Assembly: GCF_965200585.1 (NCBI RefSeq)
Contig: NZ_OZ241361.1
Origin: Bacterioplanoides sp965200585
Lineage (GTDB): Bacteria; Pseudomonadota; Gammaproteobacteria; Pseudomonadales; Oceanobacteraceae
Strand: one strand, 5' to 3'
Length of the DNA stretch: 64,000 bases
Under the pieces are notes generated by a model. The model worked only from the letters and a program-made list of their open reading frames with translations. It had not been told where the DNA came from and did no database searches. The translations under genes and the position numbers were made by a program. Below are positions 23,594 through 30,484 of this stretch, piece after piece. The first letter of the stretch is position 1. Every line of letters begins with the position of its first letter.

Positions 23594-24241
23594 TTACTTT
23601 TTATACTTGAGCTGCACACGCCTTGCAGGCTGTCCGGACGTCTCATCGTAGTGATAAAACTCCAGATTCGTCAGGCTCTTAATGTCCGATTCTGGCACAT
23701 CAATCACCCCGGAAAACTTCTTGATATTGGTATTTTTCTGCATACCAACCCAGAAAATAGCGCACATATCGTAGACGGTTTTAGGTATTTCCTGCGGACG
23801 CTGAGTAACCGGATGCAGCACCGCGCCATACTTCCGGCCCTCATTAAACAACCGGCGCATATTGGGCGAAGCACGACCCACTGTTTCGACCGCTGCCGCC
23901 AACTCTTCCAGAATGATATAGGTTGGCTTTCCGCCATCCAGAATGGCCCATGCAACAGCACAGAACCACTCCATCGCCGCCGGATCACTTTCACCATTCC
24001 ACCCAATACGAAACCCTTTGCCGCTTTTAACGGCCTTCTTCACTGCATCAATAAACTGATTCTTATTGCTGTAATACCGAGTGCCTTTGGCGTGGTCGTT
24101 TGAATGATCCCAGATCAAACAGCGAACGCCAGTCTTAGGGAAATCCGGGTTTTGTTTTAATGCCTGACTCTTACCAGAGCCAGACACACCCGAATAAAAT
24201 GTGTGCCGATTAGGCAGGGACGGATTCGGATTTTTTGCCAT
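23594..24241 (-). CDS. Genome-packaging ATPase (PM2 P9-like, FtsK/HerA type)
   Basis: The protein has a Walker A at residues ~15-25 (SGVSGSGKSQAL) and a Walker B-like PTYIILEELAAAVE. A post-Walker segment VTQRPQEIPKTVYDM carries the Gln-Arg of A32/HerA-type viral packaging ATPases. With the ATG at 24241 (AGAGGA upstream) it has 215 residues; the in-frame extension to 24307 is very basic and lies within the preceding gene. It would pump DNA into the preformed membrane-containing procapsid. Confidence 0.85.
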   Translation of the reverse strand: MAKNPNPSLPNRHTFYSGVSGSGKSQALKQNPDFPKTGVRCLIWDHSNDHAKGTRYYSNKNQFIDAVKKAVKSGKGFRIGWNGESDPAAMEWFCAVAWAILDGGKPTYIILEELAAAVETVGRASPNMRRLFNEGRKYGAVLHPVTQRPQEIPKTVYDMCAIFWVGMQKNTNIKKFSGVIDVPESDIKSLTNLEFYHYDETSGQPARRVQLKYKK

Positions 24242-24671
24242 CTTCCGCTTCCTCTTTTGCCTTTTCTTCACGCTCAATCCGGTTCGCTGTAGACCACGCC
24301 ACACCAACTACCGCCGAGAACTTAAACAAGAAGATCAGTTCTTCAATGTATGGCTGCAACCATGGCGGCAGTTCCATACCGTATTTTTTGATAACAGGCA
24401 TCAGTGCCTTTGCCAGCTCAGATTGCTTTTCAGCAGGCACATCAAAGTGCGGCTTAAACGTCTTAACCGACCCACAGAAGGTGGCAATACCAAAATCAGC
24501 GGCCATCTGGGCGGCCTGCTCCAGTTGCTCCGCTTCTTTAGCGGCCATTTCTTCCGCTGCCATATCCGCTGCCGGATCATAATCACCGGATTCACCACCT
24601 GGTGATTCCGGTTCTTTCAATGCGTCCAGTTCGGTCAGTTCTTCCAGCTCTACTTGTACTTCTTCAGCCAT
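24210..24671 (-). CDS. Acidic structural protein with one membrane segment
   Basis: The 153-residue protein has a long acidic N-terminus (MAEEVQVELEELTELDALKE), then KTFKPHFDVPAEKQSELAKALMPVI, a membrane helix (ELIFLFKFSAVVGVAWSTA) and a charged tail. It overlaps the ATPase start by 32 bp. Its position between the zinc protein and the ATPase suggests a virion membrane or packaging-vertex protein. No family is recognised. Confidence 0.6.
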   Translation of the reverse strand: MAEEVQVELEELTELDALKEPESPGGESGDYDPAADMAAEEMAAKEAEQLEQAAQMAADFGIATFCGSVKTFKPHFDVPAEKQSELAKALMPVIKKYGMELPPWLQPYIEELIFLFKFSAVVGVAWSTANRIEREEKAKEEAEDGKKSESVPA

Positions 24672-24680
24672 AGTTACCTC

Positions 24681-25085
24681 TTAGCCGCCAGCGCGGCCCA
24701 TTGTGATGATTGCGATACCAAAACCTAGCGCCGCGACGACGAAGCCGCCAAAGCCTTTAGGTTGTTTTGGCTCCGGTTGTTTCGGTTCTTTTTTCGGTTG
24801 TTCCGGTACTGGCTCCGGTTGTACGGATTCCAGCATTGGCGCGGGTTCTTTCGGTTGTTCCGGTTCTGGTTTCGGTTCTGCCAAATGCTCATAACCGGGA
24901 CGGGGCGTTAATGCCTGCCGCCATTCGGTTTGGATTTTGGCCCCGGTGCGCTGGTCACAACCACATTCACAGCGCTTATATAACAACCCTTTGCCTTTAC
25001 CCCGGCGGGTTTCGTGCAACGTTGCCGCGGTGTTACACACTGAGCACGGCAAGGTTGCCACTACCGGGTTATTTACTTTCGCCAT
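24681..25085 (-). CDS. Zinc-ribbon protein with Pro-rich linker and membrane tail
   Basis: Residues ~14-45 contain CSVC and CECGC, a plausible zinc ribbon. A Pro/Glu/Lys/Gln-rich linker (PEPEQPKEPAP) follows, then a C-terminal membrane helix (GFGGFVVAALGFGIAIITMG). A zinc module tied to the membrane by a rigid linker suggests a vertex or DNA-contacting virion protein. PM2 has small zinc-containing regulators, but the membrane tail argues against a simple regulator. The start overlaps the previous gene. Confidence 0.6.
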   Translation of the reverse strand: MAKVNNPVVATLPCSVCNTAATLHETRRGKGKGLLYKRCECGCDQRTGAKIQTEWRQALTPRPGYEHLAEPKPEPEQPKEPAPMLESVQPEPVPEQPKKEPKQPEPKQPKGFGGFVVAALGFGIAIITMGRAGG

Positions 25086-25320
25086 TGGCGATCACCTCCA
25101 CGACACAAAGGACATGGCCTAACGCCTCATTCATTCGCTGAATCATGGCCAATGATTCAGCGACGGCCTGTTCTGCTAACCGCGCTTTTTCCGCGATCTG
25201 AAAGCCACTTAACCCCGCGGCTTTTTGCTGTATCTGGTTTAAATGCGCGACGGTACCGGTAACTTCATTCACCAGACGACGCGATTCTTCGATAACCTCT
25301 GTAATTCCTTCCATATCCAC
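25069..25320 (-). CDS. Small helical protein, 83 residues
   Basis: The protein is almost wholly helical with coiled-coil character (IEESRRLVNEVTGTVAHLNQ; RLAEQAVAESLAMIQRM), with no membrane helix or known motif. It is the first gene after the Rep terminator. Its function is unknown. Confidence 0.55.
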   Translation of the reverse strand: MDMEGITEVIEESRRLVNEVTGTVAHLNQIQQKAAGLSGFQIAEKARLAEQAVAESLAMIQRMNEALGHVLCVVEVIANGESK

Positions 25321-25330
25321 CTCTCAATCT

Positions 25331-25359
25331 AAAAAACCGTGGCTGCAGCCACCCTTTTT
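25331..25359 (-). terminator. Terminator after the replication gene
   Basis: GTGGCTG and CAGCCAC form a perfect dyad between an A-run and a T-run. In the minus reading it is followed by six T. It ends the early regulator/Rep unit. Confidence 0.75.
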
Positions 25360-25371
25360 GTGACCTGTCCG

Positions 25372-27126
25372 CTACCGCGTACAGTTATTGTCACAAGTCC
25401 TAGGCGGCGGCTGCGCCGCCTTATTTTCGGCGTCCCGCCGCTGTACCGTCCAAATACGATCACGAGTCACCAAAACTCGTCTGGCTACTGCCATTCCGTC
25501 CAAATTCACCAGCAGGCCAACCAACTTCTTTATCTTTTCTGCGTAGGTGTTTTCTGCATCACCTTCCAGATACTCAGGGCGCAATAACAGCTCCTCACGC
25601 TTAGCCAGTGCACCGCCCAGAGCCTCTACGAATCTTGCCCATTCGCCCCGGTCTGCTGCTGAATGCACTTCTCTAAGCTCTTCTGAATCAAGCCCCAATT
25701 CATCGAATCCTTTTCGTCGCAGCTCACGCCAAACGGAGACAGAGGCCGTCCCAATCTGCTGGAACTGGCGAATCCCCCATAAAGAAGCCCAAGCCCGAAC
25801 CCTAAGAGAACCACTGTTTCCATCCGTACCGCCTTCGTGGTCGTAATCGACTGAGAATCCGTCGATGTTTTTGGCGACATACTTGGACATGTATCCGGCT
25901 GCTGATCCCAGCGCCGGATCGATTTGCTTAACATTCCACCGATTTTTCTGAGCGCCATTTTCGTTACCGTCCTCTTTAAGTGCATGCTTACCGAAGACTG
26001 CAGCAGCACGAGCCGCCACGTCTTCAGGTAAGAAAATCATTAAGTGAAAGTGGGGTGTTCCATCGTGATGGGGTTCCGCTACACGGAAACCGAACCCCCG
26101 GATATCTTCACGCGCCCAGTGCGCCCGGATGCGCGACCAAACACCATTCAGATAAGCCATGGTGTCTACTGGTGTTGAACCATTAAATTTGGAATTAGCG
26201 CGGCCTGCTTTGATTTGGGCGTGATACTTAGAAGGGGCCGTCAGTGTGTAGAACTGACCGACAAAGCCCATGGCGGTGGCGACTTCTTCATAACCCCGCA
26301 TACGAGTCATCAATTCATTACGACGGTTAATCGGGTTAGACACGGACGCCGCAATAGCATCAGCCAGAGGCACCTTTACGCAATCCAAACCCTCACCGGA
26401 TACAGCCTCATAATCGCCCATCATTTCCGCGTTACTAATCTGGCGCTGCTGCCATTTTTTATAACTGTACTCACTAATATAAGGCGACACCCCAAACCGG
26501 ACGCCGCCCACTTCACGGATTGCCGCTTCAGTCTTACGACCCGCTACTTTTCGCAACTGACGACGCCACCACTTGTCACACTGAGCACGAGCAATGCAGC
26601 CCATTACCGCCGCTGCTGTATCGGCCTTTGGCGTTAGTTCAATGCCGAACTCAGCACAGAACGCTTTAACATCGGCGAACATTTCCGACAGATCACCAGC
26701 GTGTTTTTTGCCAGACAACCGCACCAGCGTTTCACAGCGAAACGCTTTGGCCTTAGCCATATCTTTTACTTCGCTTTCATCCAATGCCGCTGATACACCA
26801 CGACACAGCCGAAGCCGGGTATTAATTCGCTCAATCTCTTTTAACGCGAACTCAGCGCCTTTGTTCTTCAGATTCTTCTTATGGAAATTGGTCAGATAAC
26901 CAGACAGCCGACCATGATTATTACAGGCGCGCTTTAATGCTTTTTTGGCACTGGAACGTGCCTGATACCGTGCCGACGCTTTGCGTAGCCACTTATTCGC
27001 CGATACAACGCAATCAGCCGCCCGCCAGTCGTAACCAGCCAGCAGCACAAGGGCATTCTCTGGCGTATGTCGCTCAGCAATGCCCTGTACAAATTTACGT
27101 TGATCAATAGCAAAAGCGTCAGCCAT
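25372..27126 (-). CDS. Rolling-circle replication initiator (gpA / PM2 P12-like HUH endonuclease)
   Basis: The protein nicks the replication origin and stays covalently linked to the 5' end. Motif 1 is near residue 292 (FYTLTAPSKYH). The HUH motif is at about 359 (TPHFHLMIFLP), binding the divalent metal. Two catalytic tyrosines spaced by three occur near 412 and 416 (GYMSKYVAKN), which marks superfamily I Reps such as phiX174 and P2 gpA. It has 584 residues; PM2 P12 is about 630. The early gene upstream overlaps it by 8 bp. The nick site may lie within the gene, as in phiX174, but I cannot locate it. Confidence 0.9.
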   Translation of the reverse strand: MADAFAIDQRKFVQGIAERHTPENALVLLAGYDWRAADCVVSANKWLRKASARYQARSSAKKALKRACNNHGRLSGYLTNFHKKNLKNKGAEFALKEIERINTRLRLCRGVSAALDESEVKDMAKAKAFRCETLVRLSGKKHAGDLSEMFADVKAFCAEFGIELTPKADTAAAVMGCIARAQCDKWWRRQLRKVAGRKTEAAIREVGGVRFGVSPYISEYSYKKWQQRQISNAEMMGDYEAVSGEGLDCVKVPLADAIAASVSNPINRRNELMTRMRGYEEVATAMGFVGQFYTLTAPSKYHAQIKAGRANSKFNGSTPVDTMAYLNGVWSRIRAHWAREDIRGFGFRVAEPHHDGTPHFHLMIFLPEDVAARAAAVFGKHALKEDGNENGAQKNRWNVKQIDPALGSAAGYMSKYVAKNIDGFSVDYDHEGGTDGNSGSLRVRAWASLWGIRQFQQIGTASVSVWRELRRKGFDELGLDSEELREVHSAADRGEWARFVEALGGALAKREELLLRPEYLEGDAENTYAEKIKKLVGLLVNLDGMAVARRVLVTRDRIWTVQRRDAENKAAQPPPRTCDNNCTR

Positions 27127-27319
27127 TAGCCAGCGCCTTTCTTAACAGCTTCTTAGGATTCCAGCCGTGTGTAGCCAGCGTGTAATCAATCATCTTTATC
27201 CGCATTTCCAGCTCTCTTAACTGGATACGAGCAAACGGCTGAAACAGGTCAACAGCATTCAGCTGTTTAACTGCTTCAGCTCGCATTGAATGCAGATCAC
27301 TGATTAACTGGTTACGCAT
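27119..27319 (-). CDS. Small helical early protein, 66 residues
   Basis: Starts MRNQLISDLHSMRAEAVKQL and ends in a basic segment (HGWNPKKLLRKALANG). It overlaps rep by 8 bp and follows the preceding stop by one base. It may be a replication accessory protein; I see no recognised family. Confidence 0.55.
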   Translation of the reverse strand: MRNQLISDLHSMRAEAVKQLNAVDLFQPFARIQLRELEMRIKMIDYTLATHGWNPKKLLRKALANG

Positions 27320-27320
27320 A

Positions 27321-27419
27321 TCAGCCCCGCGTATTCTGAATAGCACGAACACAGGCACCGCCAACAACAGCACCCAACACCCACACCATGTACAAAGTAC
27401 CCGGCGACATCTCAATCAT
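27321..27419 (-). CDS. 32-residue membrane peptide
   Basis: It reads MIEMSPGTLYMVWVLGAVVG followed by a short basic end. GGGTGA sits upstream, and the start overlaps the previous gene by 8 bp. One membrane helix. Size makes this tentative. Confidence 0.45.
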   Translation of the reverse strand: MIEMSPGTLYMVWVLGAVVGGACVRAIQNTRG

Positions 27420-27567
27420 CGTATTCACCCGCCGCCACATCACGAGTGAGCGACTTAATGCCGCCCTGTAAGTAGCCCAGTGCGTAATCGTTACCTTCAT
27501 CAGCCTTCGCCTGCTCAACTTCAGCAAGCAAGGCTTTCATATCGGCGATTAATCGTTCACGACCCAT
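27412..27567 (-). CDS. 51-residue early protein
   Basis: The frame begins MGRERLIADMKALLAEVEQA and continues through DYALGYLQGGIKSL, ending acidic (GEYDD). AGGAG lies eight bases before the ATG, the clearest ribosome site in the early block. It is likely a helical regulator or replication accessory; its family is unknown. Confidence 0.6.
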   Translation of the reverse strand: MGRERLIADMKALLAEVEQAKADEGNDYALGYLQGGIKSLTRDVAAGEYDD

Positions 27568-27578
27568 AGCCACCACTC

Positions 27579-27833
27579 CTACCGAACGTAAGAACGCGCT
27601 TGTGCACGCATTGCAAAGAATTCATCAGCGTGTTCTTCAGCCAGACGCTGTAACAGCACGCCATTGATATAACGCTTGGCGCGGCCACCCTGATCGGCTT
27701 TGAACTTGAAAGCAGGCATATCACCGTTATCCATCATGTTGGTGATGGCGGTCTCATTGACCTTCTTATCTTCGGTACTCCACTGCTCAGCCAGAACGGC
27801 TGGCGGGTATACAGGCGGTAGGTTTCCGTACAT
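27579..27833 (-). CDS. Small DNA-binding regulator (AlpA/Cox-like)
   Basis: The 84 residues include PAVLAEQWSTEDKKVNETAITNM-type helix-turn-helix spacing followed by a basic wing (DQGGRAKRYINGVLLQRLAEE). This layout is seen in phage Cox/excisionase proteins. It is the first leftward gene, divergent from the repressor-like gene, with AAGGGGTGA upstream. A role as early activator, anti-repressor or excisionase is inferred. Confidence 0.6.
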   Translation of the reverse strand: MYGNLPPVYPPAVLAEQWSTEDKKVNETAITNMMDNGDMPAFKFKADQGGRAKRYINGVLLQRLAEEHADEFFAMRAQARSYVR

Positions 27834-27870
27834 GTTATATTCACCCCTTAAATCGACTTAAAACTACTTT

Positions 27871-27922
27871 TTGCTTCCAATTGGAAGTAATGAAGCAAAT
27901 TATTGCTTCCAAATGGATTCAA
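27871..27922. promoter_or_regulatory. Operator array between divergent regulators
   Basis: TTGCTTCCAA-TTGGAAGTAA (27871-27890) is a near-perfect 20-bp dyad. A second TTGCTTCCAA starts at 27903 with a degenerate other half. GAAGCAA-ATTA-TTGCTTC (27892-27909) forms an overlapping perfect dyad. This is the arrangement expected for a repressor controlling both divergent promoters. Confidence 0.7.
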
Positions 27923-27940
27923 AGACAAGGGATTTATATA

Positions 27941-28243
27941 TTGGAAATTTCGATTAATGACCCACTCGCTAACAAGTTAAAGTGGATAAGAAAGCAAGAA
28001 GGACTCAGCCAAAGGGCTTTTTGTGAAATTCTCAACTTCAGCCCTTCGGTGCTGGCACACATTGAAAGTGGTCGTAATCAGTCGACCGGATTTGATGTTA
28101 TTGAGGCGATTTTAGGAAATGACCGCTTTGCTCCTTACGCGGCGTTATTGGTTGGTCAGATTCTGACGAAAGAGCAGATTCTTGACTCTTACGAGCGTCT
28201 GAAATCAATGCCCGGATACGTTGAGCCTCCAGCTGCTGATTAG
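27941..28243 (+). CDS. XRE-type HTH repressor
   Basis: The 100-residue protein contains a Cro/C1-type helix-turn-helix (LKWIRKQEGLSQRAFCEILNFSPSVLAHIESGR). A TTG at 27941 preceded by AAGGGA is preferred over the in-frame ATG at 27890, because the latter would place coding sequence over the operator dyads. It is the only rightward gene besides integrase and most likely maintains lysogeny by binding 27871-27922. Confidence 0.8.
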   Translation: MEISINDPLANKLKWIRKQEGLSQRAFCEILNFSPSVLAHIESGRNQSTGFDVIEAILGNDRFAPYAALLVGQILTKEQILDSYERLKSMPGYVEPPAAD

Positions 28244-28282
28244 CGGCTGGCTGCGCATTCCATGTTCTGAGGTAAGTATGTA

Positions 28283-28312
28283 TATCCATCCAGTAAATTT
28301 ACTGGATGGATA
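28283..28312. promoter_or_regulatory. Perfect 30-bp palindrome upstream of integrase
   Basis: TATCCATCCAGTAAA is followed immediately by its exact reverse complement. No T-run follows, so a terminator is unlikely. It lies between the repressor and int and could be an operator for int. The rest of the interval 28244-28348 shows nothing else. Confidence 0.6.
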
Positions 28313-28348
28313 ACCAGTAGTCAATTAACAAACATGTAACTTCCTGCA

Positions 28349-29377
28349 ATGGCAAAAAAGACCGAAAAAGGCTGGCTGGTTGATATGAGACCCGATGGCC
28401 GTAATGGCCGGCGGATCCGTCGCACCTTCCCCAGCAAAGCCGAAGCACTGCGCTTTGAAGCACACACCAAATCGCAGGCCGACAAAGGCGAATGGAACCC
28501 CAAACCCGACGACAACCGACGTTTATCGGAGTTGTGCCAGCTCTGGTTTAAATACCATGGCAACACGTTAGCCAGTGGCGAAAAGCGCCTGCAGCAGTTG
28601 CTGGCAACCAGCCGGGATATGAATGACCCAATCGCCCGGTTAATCAGCCCAAAAGACTGGCTAAAGTACCGTGACCAGCGATTAGATGGCGGCACCAGTA
28701 AAAACCACCTGAACCACGAACTGACCTACCTGAAAGCCGTGTTTAACACGCTGTCTGACATGGATGAATGGAATGGCAGCAAACCACTAGAGAAAGTCAA
28801 AAAGCTAACCCTGAAAAAGCGACACCCTTTCTTCCTATCGCTGGAGCAGGTCGTAGAACTACAAACCGAGTTAGCAAACAGCAAAAACCCGGACGCACTG
28901 ACCATAGCCAATATCTGCCTATCGACGGGCTGCCGCTGGGGAGAGGCGCAATACCTGGATGCTGAGAACATCCACAATGGCAAGGTGCATTTTCAGGAAA
29001 CCAAAAACGAACTGGCACGGTCAGTACCCATCGACGACGAATTAACCAAAGAGATTTTATCCGGACGACCAGAACGCGGACCACTGTTTCAATCAGCATG
29101 GGAAGCTTTCGAGTCAGCCATTGACCGCACCAGCATCGAATTACCCAAAGGAACCATGACCCACGTACTGCGCCACACCTACGCCAGCCACTTTATGATA
29201 GACGGCGGCGACCTACTGGAGCTGAACAAGATTCTCGGCCACCTAACCATTCAAATGACCATGACTTACGCCCACCTTGCACCGGATCATCTGGGCAATG
29301 CACCGCGCCATTCACCACTGGCACGACTGCGCAGACTAAAACAGAGTGGACAAAATGTGGACACAGGAAAAAGCTGA
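28349..29377 (+). CDS. int: Tyrosine site-specific integrase
   Basis: This 342-residue integrase has an N-terminal arm-binding domain, a SAM-like core-binding domain (~60-150) and a catalytic domain with Arg in TGCRWGEAQYL (~195), HVLRHTYASH (~273-277), GHLTIQMTMTYAHL and the nucleophilic Tyr near 310. It runs toward attR and ends 52 bp before the repeat, the normal arrangement. Its 3' end contains the right-hand arm-type repeats. The start has a poor ribosome site, so expression may be low in the lysogen. Confidence 0.92.
   Translation: MAKKTEKGWLVDMRPDGRNGRRIRRTFPSKAEALRFEAHTKSQADKGEWNPKPDDNRRLSELCQLWFKYHGNTLASGEKRLQQLLATSRDMNDPIARLISPKDWLKYRDQRLDGGTSKNHLNHELTYLKAVFNTLSDMDEWNGSKPLEKVKKLTLKKRHPFFLSLEQVVELQTELANSKNPDALTIANICLSTGCRWGEAQYLDAENIHNGKVHFQETKNELARSVPIDDELTKEILSGRPERGPLFQSAWEAFESAIDRTSIELPKGTMTHVLRHTYASHFMIDGGDLLELNKILGHLTIQMTMTYAHLAPDHLGNAPRHSPLARLRRLKQSGQNVDTGKS
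29346..29364 (+). promoter_or_regulatory. Probable integrase arm-type sites, right
   Basis: GTGGACA occurs twice, starting 11 bp apart (29346 and 29357), inside the last codons of int. It matches the pair at 18730-18748 in sequence, spacing and orientation. Confidence 0.5.
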
Positions 29378-29429
29378 ATAAATTCCTGCAGGAATGCAGA
29401 ATTGATAAGCTGTTGATTTTAAAGGATTT

Positions 29430-29488
29430 TTAAATGGTGCCCGGGGCCGGACTTGAACCGGCACGTACTAAGTACGGGAGATTTTAAG
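29430..29488. repeat. attR: 59-bp repeat overlapping intact tRNA-Leu
   Basis: Identical to 18575-18633. On this side the repeat continues into the complete tRNA-Leu, so the host keeps a working tRNA. Confidence 0.95.
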
Positions 29489-29520
29489 TCTCCTGTGTCT
29501 ACCAATTCCACCACCCGGGC
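29435..29520 (-). tRNA. tRNA-Leu (UAA)
   Basis: The 86-nt gene has CCA encoded. The 5' GCCCGGG pairs with the 3' CCCGGGC, the long variable arm is CGTACTTAGTACG, and the anticodon is TAA. It is last in the Gly-Cys-Leu cluster and the prophage target. Confidence 0.97.
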
Positions 29521-29601
29521 ATCGGGGTCGACTGAAAAGTCGATGCAGCGTGAATGCTGCCAGGAATCTATCGTTTTTACTGATTGCTTATGAAAGCTAA
29601 G

Positions 29602-29675
29602 TGGAGGCGCGAGCCGGATTCGAACCGGCGTCAGCGGATTTGCAATCCGCGGCATGGCCTCTTTGCTATCGCGCC
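29602..29675 (-). tRNA. tRNA-Cys (GCA)
   Basis: The 74-nt gene has CCA encoded, acceptor stem GGCGCGA/TCGCGCC, anticodon GCA in TTGCAAA, and the GGTTCGAATC T-loop. Confidence 0.97.
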
Positions 29676-29711
29676 ATTATCAGTTTTTAAACTTTCTTTA
29701 AAAGAAAATTT

Positions 29712-29786
29712 GGAGCGGGAAACGAGATTCGAACTCGCGACCCCAACCTTGGCAAGGTTGTGCTCTACCAACTGAGCTATTCCCGC
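29712..29786 (-). tRNA. tRNA-Gly (GCC)
   Basis: CCA is encoded, the acceptor stem is GCGGGAA/TTCCCGC, and the anticodon GCC lies in CTTGCCAAG. It is the first of three tRNAs downstream of pgsA, the common gammaproteobacterial order. Confidence 0.97.
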
Positions 29787-29867
29787 TAAACGATGGAGCG
29801 CATTTTAGAGATTGCGCTCATGAAGTCAACTGTTTTTTCTTACTTTTTAAGCACTTAGCCGATTTTT

Positions 29868-30434
29868 TTAATTTTGATCAGTGACCTCGGGCTTCCCCAT
29901 CAGTTCTGGCCAGGCCGCTTTCAGGTAAATCAGCATTGACCAGATCGTCAGAACAGCCGCCACAAACAGGGAGAACCAGCCAATCCACTCAACCACAATA
30001 TGAACCTGCCCGGCCATCAGGAAGAAAATCGCTGACATCTGCAGAAAGGTTTTCACCTTGCCAACATAACTAACGGCAACGCTGGCACGCTTACCCAGTT
30101 CCGCCATCCATTCCCGCAGCGCGGAAATTACAATCTCACGACCAATAATGATACAAGCCGGTATCGTGACCCAGATGCTGCTGTATTGTTCAACCAGTAA
30201 CACAAAGGCAACCGCAACAATCAGTTTGTCGGCCACCGGATCAAGGAACGCCCCCAGCGGCGTGCTCTGATTCAGTTTCCGCGCCAGATAGCCATCAAAC
30301 CAGTCGGTTACTCCGGCCAGCCAGAAAATAAACGCCGCCCAAAGTTTGCCTTCGTCGCCGAGCCAGTAAAAACACACCACCATCAACGGAATCATAATGA
30401 TACGGGCAAGGGTGAGAATGTTTGGCAAATTCAT
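29868..30434 (-). CDS. pgsA: CDP-diacylglycerol-glycerol-3-phosphate 3-phosphatidyltransferase
   Basis: PgsA makes phosphatidylglycerol phosphate, the committed step to PG and cardiolipin. The CDP-alcohol phosphotransferase motif D-x2-DG-x2-AR-x8-G-x3-D-x3-D is present as DWFDGYLARKLNQSTPLGAFLDPVADK. Four to five membrane helices are visible. The ATG at 30434 (MNLPNILTLARI) gives 188 residues, as usual. It follows uvrC. Confidence 0.95.
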   Translation of the reverse strand: MNLPNILTLARIIMIPLMVVCFYWLGDEGKLWAAFIFWLAGVTDWFDGYLARKLNQSTPLGAFLDPVADKLIVAVAFVLLVEQYSSIWVTIPACIIIGREIVISALREWMAELGKRASVAVSYVGKVKTFLQMSAIFFLMAGQVHIVVEWIGWFSLFVAAVLTIWSMLIYLKAAWPELMGKPEVTDQN

Positions 30435-30484
30435 GTAACGGGTACTCCTCAATATGTCTGAATGAATCAGGGCGGCAGGTGTCG

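Larger units (their letters stand above)
18575..29488. mobile_element. PM2-like (corticoviral) tailless prophage in tRNA-Leu
   Basis: A 59-bp perfect direct repeat bounds an insert with a 10,855-bp repeat-to-repeat period. PM2 itself has a genome of about 10 kb. The hallmark set is complete: tyrosine integrase, repressor, HUH Rep, packaging ATPase, P2-type double-jelly-roll capsid protein, small membrane proteins, spike/fibre and lysis genes. No terminase, portal, tape measure or tail genes are present, which rules out a tailed phage. No frameshift or stop breaks any hallmark gene, so it may be inducible. Assignment to corticovirus-like elements rests on recognising the capsid, ATPase and Rep families by eye. 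Confidence 0.85.

Noticed and set aside
23594..24241. Zot protein of a filamentous phage
   Set aside because: No C-terminal membrane/Zot domain, and the element has a P2-type capsid gene and no filamentous-phage coat or pIII genes.
27321..27527. A 68-residue version of the 32-residue peptide
   Set aside because: Its first half runs over the well-supported 51-residue gene with an AGGAG site; only the last part has membrane-helix character.
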